Shown: piece by piece, positions 1-6,975 of the stretch
Numbering within the stretch: the stretch's first letter is position 1
How the letters are laid out: every line of letters begins with the position of its first letter
The notes under the pieces: generated by a model
Seen by the model: the letters and a program-made list of their open reading frames with translations, nothing else
The model's database searches: none
What the model was told of the DNA's origin: nothing
Program-made: the position numbers and the translations under genes
Assembly (NCBI GenBank): GCA_028704035.1
Contig: JAQVLS010000044.1
Location: forward strand, 1-10,611
Length of the DNA stretch: 10,611 nucleotides
Direction of reading: 5' to 3'
Origin: Desulfotomaculaceae bacterium
GTDB taxonomy: Bacteria; Bacillota; Desulfotomaculia; Desulfotomaculales; Pelotomaculaceae

Positions 1-142
1 GACTGATAAATGAGGGTAATTTTACCGCCAGCCGACCCGCTAGATGTTTTACTAAAGACAGGTGAGCCAATACAATTTCATTTTTTAGCTTCACATCCCT
101 GGATTGGCGATATTCGCGCCAAACCTCATCGGTAACAGCCAT
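1..142 (-). CDS. fliA: RNA polymerase sigma factor FliA/SigD (sigma-28), N-terminal 47 codons, cut by window edge
   Basis: This would be the flagellar sigma factor, which directs RNA polymerase to late flagellar and motility promoters. I translated the minus strand from the ATG at 142-140. It starts MAVTDEVWREYRQSRD and continues with LKNEIVLAHLSLVKHLAGRL and then KLPSFIS. This matches the start of sigma-28 family proteins: a short W..Y....D segment, then L.N.LV....LVK..A.RLA..LP of sigma region 2.1. Only this part lies in the window, so the promoter-recognition regions cannot be inspected. It begins 23 bases after the PilZ gene stop and is preceded by a run of eight G, nine bases before the ATG. 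Its place at the end of the fla operon matches sigD in Bacillus. Another sigma-70 class factor is conceivable, but context makes FliA by far the best call. Confidence 0.88.
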   Translation of the reverse strand, partial: MAVTDEVWREYRQSRDVKLKNEIVLAHLSLVKHLAGRLAVKLPSFIS

Positions 143-151
143 GTATTCACA

Positions 152-159
152 CCCCCCCC
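152..159 (-). promoter_or_regulatory. Ribosome binding site of fliA: homopolymeric G8 tract
   Basis: On the coding strand eight consecutive G stand nine bases before the fliA ATG, in the short PilZ-fliA gap. There is no ordinary GGAGG nearby, so the G run is the only candidate Shine-Dalgarno sequence; it can pair with CCUCC of 16S rRNA allowing one G-U pair. Homopolymers of this length can be prone to length change. Confidence 0.55.
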
Positions 160-165
160 GTGTAT

Positions 166-831
166 TTAGTAGTGTCCAGGCAATTCAATTAAACGCCTTT
201 GCTCCGACATCTTCATAAAAGTATACCGGACAATTAAATCCTGCTGACTGCGGCTGATATCCGTGAACTGCACTGCTACCTTATACATCTTGAGGTCCTC
301 ATCCTTCCATGCTCTAATTACTGTGCCGCTTACCTCCAGGCATCTCTTTTCACTTAATCGCGGAATCATTATTCTCAGCAGAAGCCTCGCATTAATTTCA
401 AAAATATTTTTGTGCAGCAGCCGTATGCCGCCGCCGCTTATGTCAAGACCGCTGCACCCTGTAAAAACCGGGAGCCCGCCGCCAACAGACATTTCCGCGC
501 ATAAAACGTCAAGTAGTGTGGCTACCCTGACAAATTGCCTCAATTGCACTCTTTTATATTCACCGGGCAAGGTCAGTGAATACATGGGTATATTGTCATA
601 ACGCCTCCCAATAACCTTGGCGCTGAACTCATACCTTGAGCATTTAGAAATAAAAGAAAATATCAGCTGTTCGTCTTTTTTCAAAATCAGCGGGTTTGTC
701 TTCTTAGTCGGGATAGAAATCAGCAATTCACAATCTGTGATATCCTGAACGCCGGCAAGATACCAGTTATCCCGATCTCCCAATCTCGTCACACGGACCT
801 TCTGGTTAATCTGAATTTTAATTCCAGCCAT
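166..831 (-). CDS. YcgR/MotI-like PilZ-domain c-di-GMP receptor, flagellar brake
   Basis: The 221-residue protein has two parts: an N-terminal beta-rich YcgR-type domain (about residues 1-95) and a C-terminal PilZ domain (about 96-210). Both c-di-GMP binding signatures are intact: RxxxR as R98-QFV-R102, and DxSxxG as D130-I-S132-GG-G135. Proteins of this architecture (YcgR in enterics, DgrA/MotI in B. subtilis) bind cyclic di-GMP and then slow or disengage the motor. Length is close to that of the Bacillus protein. The ATG at 831-829 has an ideal AGGAGGT five bases upstream that overlaps the flhG stop, implying translational coupling. Its place between flhG and fliA supports a role in motility. 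No signal peptide or membrane segment is seen, so it should be cytoplasmic. The motor partner (MotA, FliG or other) cannot be told from sequence. Confidence 0.9.
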   Translation of the reverse strand: MAGIKIQINQKVRVTRLGDRDNWYLAGVQDITDCELLISIPTKKTNPLILKKDEQLIFSFISKCSRYEFSAKVIGRRYDNIPMYSLTLPGEYKRVQLRQFVRVATLLDVLCAEMSVGGGLPVFTGCSGLDISGGGIRLLHKNIFEINARLLLRIMIPRLSEKRCLEVSGTVIRAWKDEDLKMYKVAVQFTDISRSQQDLIVRYTFMKMSEQRRLIELPGHY

Positions 832-836
832 ATCAA

Positions 837-843
837 ACCTCCT
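837..843 (-). promoter_or_regulatory. Ribosome binding site of the PilZ gene, overlapping the flhG stop
   Basis: The coding strand reads AGGAGGT five bases before the ATG at 831. The flhG stop codon TAG (844-842) shares bases with it, so a terminating FlhG ribosome sits on the PilZ gene's binding site. Confidence 0.8.
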
Positions 844-1708
844 AGCTGAATAGACCCATTAACTTGGTCCAAAACCCTTCTCCGGAAGCGATACGGTTAC
901 CTCCAACAAGGAATTCAGCTATCCTGGTTATACTACGTGAAGCAGGCGCATGCTGGTTGGATATGTAATAGGGCCGCTGGCTCCTCACTGCCCGCAACAC
1001 CTCTTTGTCTTCAGGCACCCACCCCAGAAAGCTAATTTTTATTTCAAGGAACCGACCGGTAGCTGTGGAGATCCTGCCCAGTGCACACATGGCCTCGTTT
1101 CTATCCGCCGCGCGGTTCACCACCACGTTTACTACAGCATGTAGCTTAAAATTGGCCATGATTTTGATCAGGGCATAGGCGTCGGTCAGTGAAGTCGGAT
1201 CTGGTGTGACCACGATAATCACTTCCTCGGCGGCGGCTACAAAACCAAGCACATTTTTATTAATGCCGGCGCTTGTATCTATAAGGACAATCTCATCCTT
1301 GTCGACAAACTGGTTAAACATTTTGAGTAACTGCCTGCGGCGGGACCAGTCCAGGTTGGCCAGCTCCAGAAAACCCGATCCACCGGAAATCACTCTGACG
1401 CCGTATGGCCCCTGAACGGCAACTTCCTCTAAAGTCATATCCTTGTAAAGAACTTCAAAAAGACTGTATGGGGGGACTATTCCCAGTAAAACCTCGGCAT
1501 TAGCCAAACCCAAGTCTGCATCAAAAATAGTCACCCGGTTACCCATTTTCGCCAGACAAATGGCTAAATTAACAGCTATTGACGTCTTGCCGACCCCGCC
1601 CTTGCCGCTGGCCACAGCGATAGCTCTGGGACCCAATAAAGCGCTTTCATTTTTAATTACATTTTCATGGTAACAACCTTGGCTTGTCCTAGATGGCCAT
1701 AATCTCAT
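842..1708 (-). CDS. flhG: FlhG (YlxH/FleN) MinD-type ATPase regulating flagellar number and placement
   Basis: FlhG is a ParA/MinD-family ATPase that works with FlhF and limits flagellar number. With the ATG at 1708 the protein has 288 residues. It shows the deviant Walker A motif SGKGGVGKT (about residues 34-42), a DADLGLAN motif (63-70), the switch II motif IDTSAGI, and TPDPTSLTDAYALIK. The C-terminal stretch GFWTKLMGLFS looks like the amphipathic membrane-targeting helix of the family. An in-frame TTG at 1741 would add 11 residues, but I prefer ATG 1708, which has a GGGGGG tract nine bases upstream. The start overlaps flhF by 20 bases. Oddity: the N-terminal DQAxxLR motif by which FlhG stimulates the FlhF GTPase is not recognisable in the roughly 33 residues before Walker A. 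A generic MinD is less likely given the immediate flhF neighbour. Confidence 0.92.
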   Translation of the reverse strand: MRLWPSRTSQGCYHENVIKNESALLGPRAIAVASGKGGVGKTSIAVNLAICLAKMGNRVTIFDADLGLANAEVLLGIVPPYSLFEVLYKDMTLEEVAVQGPYGVRVISGGSGFLELANLDWSRRRQLLKMFNQFVDKDEIVLIDTSAGINKNVLGFVAAAEEVIIVVTPDPTSLTDAYALIKIMANFKLHAVVNVVVNRAADRNEAMCALGRISTATGRFLEIKISFLGWVPEDKEVLRAVRSQRPYYISNQHAPASRSITRIAEFLVGGNRIASGEGFWTKLMGLFS

Positions 1709-2951
1709 CGGGGTCAACCCCCCTGAACAATAATTTAGCAATTAATTTCGGGTTAGCTTCAGTGATGTCGTCGGGTATTTTTTGGCCATTGGCCAGGTAA
1801 GCCACAGGAACACCGGTTTTTAGAACCAGGTTCAAAATTGAGCCGTGTGTTTTTGTCTCGTCGACCCTGGTAAATATAAATCCGGTGAAACCAACCCTGC
1901 GAAATTCCCCAGCTGCTTTAACCAGGTCCCTGTTCTTAGAAGATGCGTTGAGAACTAAAAAATTCTCCTGCGGTTCGCCCGATACGTTTAAAAAACTTTT
2001 TAATTCCAGCACCTCCCCGGCATCCCAGGCTGAACGACCATCGGTGTCAATCAAAATATGGTCTTTGTCATCATGGTTTTCCAATATTTTTGCAAGTTCG
2101 GCGGGGATCATAGCCACTTCCACCGGGACGTCCAAAAAATTACCATAGGCCTGCAGCTGATCAAAACCCCCGATCCGGTATTTACCAACCCCCACCAGGG
2201 CTATCTTTTTGTTGTCAAAAATCTTAAAACGGGTAGCAAGCTTGGCCAGGCTGGTCGTCTTACCGGCACCCGGCGGACCCATAAATGTAAAAATCCTGGG
2301 GCTGTCTGCTGCCTGATAGGCCGGCTCAAAGAGGTTCGTCACTTGTTTCAATAGCGAAAAATAGGTGTTCTGCCCGCCAGGCGGGTCTTCGCCGGCACCC
2401 GCCGCAGAGATCAGGCAATCAACAACGTCGGCGCCTATGTCCATGTCCAGGAGCGTCCTTCTCCACCCGGATCCGGGGCCTTCATTTGAACCGGCCTTTA
2501 TCCGGCTGTTGAGCATTTTTCCAAAAAGACTTTCTTCTTCCCCTGCAAATCCGTTCGTTTCTTCAAGAATTGACCAGTTAGAAACTTTTTCTGTTGTCAA
2601 CTTCCCGGCATCCCACTTTGAGGCAATATACGCTTTCCCGGCCCTGTTGGGTGCAATATGTCTTCCTGCCGGGTAGATTTCGCCTGTTATTTTGGGAAGG
2701 GCTATTTTCTCGGCGGATTCATCATCCGCTGTCACAGCTATCTGAACCGGCGGGTAGCCGGCATTAAGCAGGGTTTCAGGGTTGTCATCCAAGACAGCGG
2801 TAACTTCAAGAAGACGCGGCGAAAAAAGCCCACGCAGACCCCGGGCAGAGACCTTGTAACTGCTGACGATTACCGCGTCGGATCCGAGATCCTGTTTGAT
2901 TAGCCGGATGGCCTCCTGCATCTCCCTCACCAAGTAACGTTTAATTTTCAA
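1689..2951 (-). CDS. flhF: FlhF, SRP-type GTPase for flagellar placement, with altered GTPase motifs
   Basis: FlhF is the third SRP-family GTPase beside Ffh and FtsY; it recruits early flagellar parts to the pole or other site. The 420-residue protein begins MKIKRYLVREMQEAIRLIK, the hallmark family start, although the codon is TTG; that TTG overlaps the flhA TGA stop (TTGA). Residues 1-60 are the B domain, about 60-165 a variable linker, and 165-410 the NG domain. The P-loop is GPPGAGKTT (225-233). Several other motifs deviate from what I know of the family: the usual DTYR is GKYR (256-259), DTAGRS is DTDGRS (302-307) and TKLDET is TRVDET (361-366). The C-terminal region with NGQKIPDDI is normal. 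The frame is open throughout, so it is not an obvious pseudogene, but GTP binding or hydrolysis may be changed. Confidence 0.93.
   Translation of the reverse strand: MKIKRYLVREMQEAIRLIKQDLGSDAVIVSSYKVSARGLRGLFSPRLLEVTAVLDDNPETLLNAGYPPVQIAVTADDESAEKIALPKITGEIYPAGRHIAPNRAGKAYIASKWDAGKLTTEKVSNWSILEETNGFAGEEESLFGKMLNSRIKAGSNEGPGSGWRRTLLDMDIGADVVDCLISAAGAGEDPPGGQNTYFSLLKQVTNLFEPAYQAADSPRIFTFMGPPGAGKTTSLAKLATRFKIFDNKKIALVGVGKYRIGGFDQLQAYGNFLDVPVEVAMIPAELAKILENHDDKDHILIDTDGRSAWDAGEVLELKSFLNVSGEPQENFLVLNASSKNRDLVKAAGEFRRVGFTGFIFTRVDETKTHGSILNLVLKTGVPVAYLANGQKIPDDITEANPKLIAKLLFRGVDPDEIMAI
1710..1723 (-). promoter_or_regulatory. flhG ribosome binding site inside a small GC hairpin
   Basis: Just before the flhG ATG (1708) the coding strand reads GGGGGG (1723-1718), then TTGA, then CCCC (1713-1710). 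Four G of the only plausible Shine-Dalgarno sequence can pair with the four C across a four-base loop. The site lies within the flhF reading frame, so ribosomes finishing flhF would open it. This is a visible inverted repeat; its regulatory effect is inferred. Confidence 0.4.
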
Positions 2952-5023
2952 TCGAGCATCACCGTCCCAATGGCCTCTACTTCAATATTCGACACTATCT
3001 CGTTTAGAGAAAGAACCGCCACGTTTGGCAGGAACCTCTCCGACAACCTTCTAAAAGGCAGCCTGGCCCGGGAAGAGCAAAGCACTACCGGTGGGAGACC
3101 CTTAATTGTTAATTTCTCCATTGATTCCTTCAGCTTGTCCAAAATCCGCCTGGCCTGACCCGGTTCCAGTACCGGGTAGGAACCAAGCATGGTCTGCTCA
3201 ATAGAGTCAACAATCGTTTGCTCCAGCCTGGGATGAAGGGTTAAAACAGAAATTTTTGAGTCGGCGCCGATATACTGGTGGCAGATGGTCCTGGCCAGGG
3301 ACTGTCTGGTATACTCAGTCAAATAGTCGGCATCCTTGCTTACTCTGGCTCCATCAGCCAGCGCTTCCAGAATACTTGCCAGATCGTGAATCGGCACCCT
3401 TTCCCTGAGGAGGTTTTGCAGTATTTTTTGGACTTCACCCAGGGTTAAAAGGTCTGGAAGCAGCTCTTCCACCACCACCGAGTTCCTTTCTTTAACTACG
3501 TCTATCAACTCTTTTACTTCCTGTCTGCCCAGCAGTTCATGGGCATACCGTTTGATAACCTCTGTAACATGAGTCACCAGCACTGTTGAGCAGTCTACCA
3601 CTGTAAAACCGGCAAGTTCCACCTGCTCCCGGTCATCCGGCGACACCCACCAGGCCGGCAGGCCAAACGTGGGCTCCGTGGTGGCAATACCCTTTACCTG
3701 CAAATCCTGCCCCAGCGGGTCCATAGCCAGGTAATAGCCGGGCATCAATTCGCCGGATGCAATTTCAGCTCCCCGTAATTTTAATGAGTAGGCGTTTGGG
3801 TTAAGCTGCAGGTTGTCCCTAATCCGGATCGGCCGGACATAAATGCCCATTTCCCCGGCGCATTGGCGCCTGACTGCGGCGAGCCGCTGCAGCAGGTCGC
3901 CGCCCTGTTTTTCATCTGTCAGTGGAATGAGGTTATATCCTATTTCTATCTCCAGTGTTTCTACCTGGAAGTACTTGGTTACATTCTCGGGCTCCCTTTT
4001 CTGTTCCTGGGCCTGCAAAGCCGCGGCCCGCTCCTTGTCCATAATTTTTCCCTTTTTTTCTTGTTGGACCATATAATATGAATAATACCCCATACATCCG
4101 GCTAGGGCCATAAACAAAAAACCGGGCATGGATGGGATAAGTCCCATTATAAACAGGACACACGCGACTACCATCAATACCCTGGGGAAATTAGTAAATT
4201 GGCTGGACAGGTCCTTGCCGAAACTGGCTTCGGATGTGGACCTTGTAACCATAATGCCGGCAGCTGTTGAAATCAGCAGCGCCGGGATCTGTGCTACCAA
4301 GCCGTCGCCTATGGTTAGTATTGTGTATGTTTGCACCGCATCAAGCAGCTCCATATTTTTCTGGGCCACGCCTATTACAAAACCGCCCAGGATATTAATC
4401 ATTATAATGACTATGCCGGCGATGGCGTCGCCTCTGACAAATTTACTGGCGCCGTCCATAGCCCCGAAAAAGTCTGCTTCCTTTTGCAGACGCTTCCTTC
4501 TCTCACGGGCTTCTTTCTCATTGATTAACCCGGCGTTAAATTCCGCGTCGATACTCATTTGTTTGCCCGGCATGGCATCCAGAGTAAACCTGGCCGCTAC
4601 TTCCGCTACCCTGCCCGCCCCGTTGGTTATTACTACGAACTGGACAACAGTAATGATAATAAAAACAACCATCCCCACAACATAATTCCCGCCGATCACG
4701 AACTGCCCGAAAGCATCGATCACTTTGCCGGCGGCGGCGTTGCTAAGGATTAGCCGGGTTGCCGAAATATTAAGGGCCAGCCTGTAAAGTGTGGTTACCA
4801 GCAACAACGACGGGAAAACCGAAAATTGCAGCGGCTCCGTGGTAAACATGGTAATTAGCAGGATAACCATGCCTATTGTTATGCTCAAGGTCAGCAGGAT
4901 GTCCAGGAACCCAGGACTTAACGGAATAATAATCAGCAGGACAATGCCAATGATCAATCCCGAGATAAGCAAATCACTGCTTCTTTTTAAATAGCCCATG
5001 ACCGCGAGTGACGAATTAGCCAT
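2948..5023 (-). CDS. flhA: FlhA, export-gate protein of the flagellar type III secretion system
   Basis: FlhA forms the nonameric ring that couples proton flow to export and docks chaperone-substrate complexes. At 691 residues it has full family length. Residues about 15-315 form the hydrophobic half with eight predicted membrane segments. The conserved FHIPEP-type cytoplasmic loop (about 134-200) contains GAGRVAEVAARFTLDAMPGK, then AEFNAGLI and ASKFVRGDAIAGI. D199 in VRGDA corresponds to the aspartate known to be essential in Salmonella FlhA. After a charged linker (320-345) comes the C-terminal cytoplasmic domain. The ATG at 5023 is supported by GGAGGT five bases upstream, so the internal ATG at M9 is unlikely. 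The stop overlaps the flhF start. It is preceded by the 90-base flhB-flhA gap, the larger of the gaps inside the export cluster. Confidence 0.97.
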   Translation of the reverse strand: MANSSLAVMGYLKRSSDLLISGLIIGIVLLIIIPLSPGFLDILLTLSITIGMVILLITMFTTEPLQFSVFPSLLLVTTLYRLALNISATRLILSNAAAGKVIDAFGQFVIGGNYVVGMVVFIIITVVQFVVITNGAGRVAEVAARFTLDAMPGKQMSIDAEFNAGLINEKEARERRKRLQKEADFFGAMDGASKFVRGDAIAGIVIIMINILGGFVIGVAQKNMELLDAVQTYTILTIGDGLVAQIPALLISTAAGIMVTRSTSEASFGKDLSSQFTNFPRVLMVVACVLFIMGLIPSMPGFLFMALAGCMGYYSYYMVQQEKKGKIMDKERAAALQAQEQKREPENVTKYFQVETLEIEIGYNLIPLTDEKQGGDLLQRLAAVRRQCAGEMGIYVRPIRIRDNLQLNPNAYSLKLRGAEIASGELMPGYYLAMDPLGQDLQVKGIATTEPTFGLPAWWVSPDDREQVELAGFTVVDCSTVLVTHVTEVIKRYAHELLGRQEVKELIDVVKERNSVVVEELLPDLLTLGEVQKILQNLLRERVPIHDLASILEALADGARVSKDADYLTEYTRQSLARTICHQYIGADSKISVLTLHPRLEQTIVDSIEQTMLGSYPVLEPGQARRILDKLKESMEKLTIKGLPPVVLCSSRARLPFRRLSERFLPNVAVLSLNEIVSNIEVEAIGTVMLD

Positions 5024-5113
5024 TAACGACCTCCAACGACGTCAGGATAAAAATAAATTCATAGGTATCCTTGTATTAATTCCAACAAAAAAGGCTCAAA
5101 TTATGTAAAAACA
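5024..5113 (-). other. flhB-flhA intergenic gap with inverted repeat, possible weak promoter
   Basis: This 90-base AT-rich gap is unusual in an operon whose other genes in this part touch or overlap. A perfect inverted repeat ATGTAA / TTACAT (5103-5108 and 5114-5119) spans the flhB stop, but it is AT-only and too weak for an intrinsic terminator; the T-run at 5087-5093 does not directly follow it. A loose sigma-A-like pair, TTGAGC and TAATAC about 15 bases apart, can be read on the coding strand, but the spacing is poor. I see no small gene here. Confidence 0.25.
5029..5034 (-). promoter_or_regulatory. Ribosome binding site of flhA
   Basis: The coding strand carries GGAGGT five bases before the ATG at 5023, which decides this start over the in-frame ATG eight codons later. 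The site sits between two copies of GTCGTT (5040-5035 and 5030-5025). Confidence 0.8.
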
Positions 5114-6190
5114 TTACATCACCCTGTAATTTTCCCTGGCCTTGAGCCGGTGGACCATGGCCAGGATCTGCGCCACCGCCTGGTAAATTTCGATCGGTAT
5201 TTCCTGTCCTGTTTCTACCGCCTGGTAAAGAAACCGCGCTACTTCTTTATCCTCAACAACAGGCACCCTGTGCTCCCCGGCAATATCTTTAATTTTTTCC
5301 GCCAGCCGGCCGGCGCCTTTGGCCACAACGACTGGGGCCGACATTTCACCCTGCCGGTATTTCAAAGCTACGGCCAGGTGGGTCGGGTTGGTCACTACTA
5401 CAGTTGCCTGGGGCACCTCACTGATAATTCTGTTCATAGACATACTGCGGCGCATTTCTCGCAGTTTGGACTTTATGTGGGGGTCCCCTTCAGTCTGCTT
5501 GTATTCTTCCTTGACTTCCTGTTTGCTCATCTTTAGGTTTTTTTTGTAATCATAACGCTGGTACATATAATCAAGGACCGCTAAAACGAGATATGCCAGC
5601 GCGCCCCATCCGGCTACGCTGATAATAAAACCGATAAAAATGCTGTATATGCCCTGGGCGGTATGGTTGAAAACCAGCATTAATTCGCCGAGGTTGGACT
5701 TGATCAGGTAATATGTGATGCCCCCTATGATCGAAAATTTTAATACGGACTTGACAAGCTCTACCAGACTGCGGAGGGAAAACATCTTCTGCAAACCCGC
5801 CACCGGGTTAAAAACATTGGGTTTTGGTTTTAAGGATTCTGTTGAAAACAGGAACCCGACCTGGGCGAGATTGGAAGCCACCGCTATCACCACAGCCACC
5901 GTAAAAAATGGGGCAACCAACTTGAGTAAAAACAGCGCCGCGTTGTTCAGGATCGGCAACAGGCTATTCTCTAAAACCTGCGCCTCAGCCACATTACTAA
6001 AATAGCCTGTAAAATACCGTTGCAGATCCAATATAAATTGCCCTTGAATCATATACAGCAGCGTTATCATGGCCAGCAGAAGCAGCGCTCCGGTTAAATC
6101 GGTACTTTTGGCTACCTGCCCTTTTCGCCGCGCCTCCTGCACCCGCCGCGGCGTTGCCTGTTCTGTTTTTTCCTGTGCGCTGCCGGCCAT
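5114..6190 (-). CDS. flhB: FlhB, export apparatus protein and substrate-specificity switch
   Basis: FlhB switches flagellar export from rod/hook parts to filament parts after self-cleavage. The 358-residue protein opens with EKTEQATPRRVQEARRKGQV, the family signature start. It has four hydrophobic segments (about 33-53, 90-112, 143-165, 181-208), then a charged linker and a cytoplasmic domain. The self-cleavage motif NPTH is present at residues 268-271 within VVVTNPTHLAVALKY, so cleavage between N268 and P269 is expected. The ATG at 6190 lies one base after the fliR stop. Upstream only weak Shine-Dalgarno matches exist, so coupling to fliR is likely. Length is typical of the family. The stop codon lies in an AT-rich inverted repeat. 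Confidence 0.97.
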   Translation of the reverse strand: MAGSAQEKTEQATPRRVQEARRKGQVAKSTDLTGALLLLAMITLLYMIQGQFILDLQRYFTGYFSNVAEAQVLENSLLPILNNAALFLLKLVAPFFTVAVVIAVASNLAQVGFLFSTESLKPKPNVFNPVAGLQKMFSLRSLVELVKSVLKFSIIGGITYYLIKSNLGELMLVFNHTAQGIYSIFIGFIISVAGWGALAYLVLAVLDYMYQRYDYKKNLKMSKQEVKEEYKQTEGDPHIKSKLREMRRSMSMNRIISEVPQATVVVTNPTHLAVALKYRQGEMSAPVVVAKGAGRLAEKIKDIAGEHRVPVVEDKEVARFLYQAVETGQEIPIEIYQAVAQILAMVHRLKARENYRVM

Positions 6191-6191
6191 A

Positions 6192-6962
6192 TTATAACTG
6201 CACTTTCATTAAGGTGTATAAATCTTTTTCGATCGTGCTGAATAAAAAACGCAGCATCGTCCCCAGTAAAGGGATGAGAAAACTTAGCGTCAGCAAACCG
6301 GCCGCTATTTTAATCGGGAAACCGGTTATAAAAACGTTTATCTGCGGGGTGGTGCGGGCCAGAAAACCCAGGGTCAGGTCGCACATTAACAGGACCGCCA
6401 GTATTGGCGCGCTGACTTTAAGGCCGATAGTAATGGCGCCGGAAAATATTTTTATCAAAGTGTAAATGACGCCTCCGTTGAAAGCAGCCGCGCTAATCGG
6501 CACTATCTGGTAGCTGCCGACCAGTCCCATGATTAACGAATAATGACCGTCTATCAAAAACCAGAACACCAGCGCCAAAAGATAAAGGTACTGGGCAAGC
6601 AGTGTGTTCTGCACATTGTTAACCGGATCCACCAGATTGGCCATGGAAAACCCTATTTGAATATCGATAAACTGCCCCGCCATCCTGATGCTGTTGAGAA
6701 TTATTGTCACTGCGGTTCCCAGCAGCAGTCCAAACGCAGTCTCACTTACCACAGCCAGCCCGTAACCCCAGGCGTCTCCAGGCACGCCGGCCTGACTGTC
6801 CGGCGCCACCGACGAGTAGGTTACTACAGCAAGGGCCAGGGAAAAACCAATTTTAAAAACCGTCGGTATTCCGCCAAAAGACAGAAGCGGGCCGGAGACC
6901 ATGAAGGCCAGTGTCCTTAATAAAATCAGAAAGAAAATTGACAGCTGGTTTAGATCGGGCAA
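6192..6962 (-). CDS. fliR: FliR, export-gate pore subunit
   Basis: FliR joins FliP and FliQ in the export pore of the flagellar basal body (one FliR with five FliP and four FliQ in solved structures). The 256-residue protein is strongly hydrophobic with about six membrane segments. It carries family motifs: GLLLGTAVTIILNSIRMAGQ (79-98), then IGFSMANLVDP (103-113), DGHY (138-141) and LGFLARTTPQINVFITGFPI (198-217). The start is TTG (6962-6960), chosen because it matches the usual FliR N-terminus and has GGGGGAT seven bases upstream. It lies 13 bases after the fliQ stop and one base before flhB. Some clostridia have a FliR-FlhB fusion; here they are separate frames with a clear stop. Confidence 0.95.
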   Translation of the reverse strand: MPDLNQLSIFFLILLRTLAFMVSGPLLSFGGIPTVFKIGFSLALAVVTYSSVAPDSQAGVPGDAWGYGLAVVSETAFGLLLGTAVTIILNSIRMAGQFIDIQIGFSMANLVDPVNNVQNTLLAQYLYLLALVFWFLIDGHYSLIMGLVGSYQIVPISAAAFNGGVIYTLIKIFSGAITIGLKVSAPILAVLLMCDLTLGFLARTTPQINVFITGFPIKIAAGLLTLSFLIPLLGTMLRFLFSTIEKDLYTLMKVQL

Positions 6963-6969
6963 ATTTTAT

Positions 6970-6974
6970 CCCCC
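6970..6974 (-). promoter_or_regulatory. Ribosome binding site of fliR (G5 tract)
   Basis: GGGGG followed by AT stands seven bases before the TTG start of fliR, just after the fliQ TAA. It supports the TTG start, since no ATG or GTG near the family's usual N-terminus has a comparable site. Confidence 0.55.
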
Positions 6975-6975
6975 G

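Noticed and set aside
1655..1691. Out-of-frame traces resembling the missing FlhG DQAxxLR motif (DKPRLL after the flhF stop; GQAKVV in the third frame), hinting at a frameshift.
   Set aside because: Each of these frames meets a stop within a few codons and has no start of its own; more than one indel would be needed to join it to FlhG. The match is weak and may be chance.
1709..1741. TTG at 1741 as the flhG start, adding 11 residues.
   Set aside because: The extra residues do not resemble FlhG N-termini, no ribosome site precedes the TTG, and ATG 1708 has a G6 tract at suitable spacing.
3933..4163. Minus-strand frame of 76 codons inside flhA, in another frame.
   Set aside because: Lies wholly within the well-conserved FlhA frame and its product shows no recognisable features.
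4128..4685. Long plus-strand open frame of 185 codons opposite flhA.
   Set aside because: It is the antisense shadow of the conserved FHIPEP and membrane region of FlhA; the translation is low-complexity and unlike any family I know.
5087..5119. Intrinsic terminator after flhB (inverted repeat and T-run).
   Set aside because: The stem is six A/T-rich pairs, the T-run is not adjacent, and the operon continues in the same direction with core export genes.
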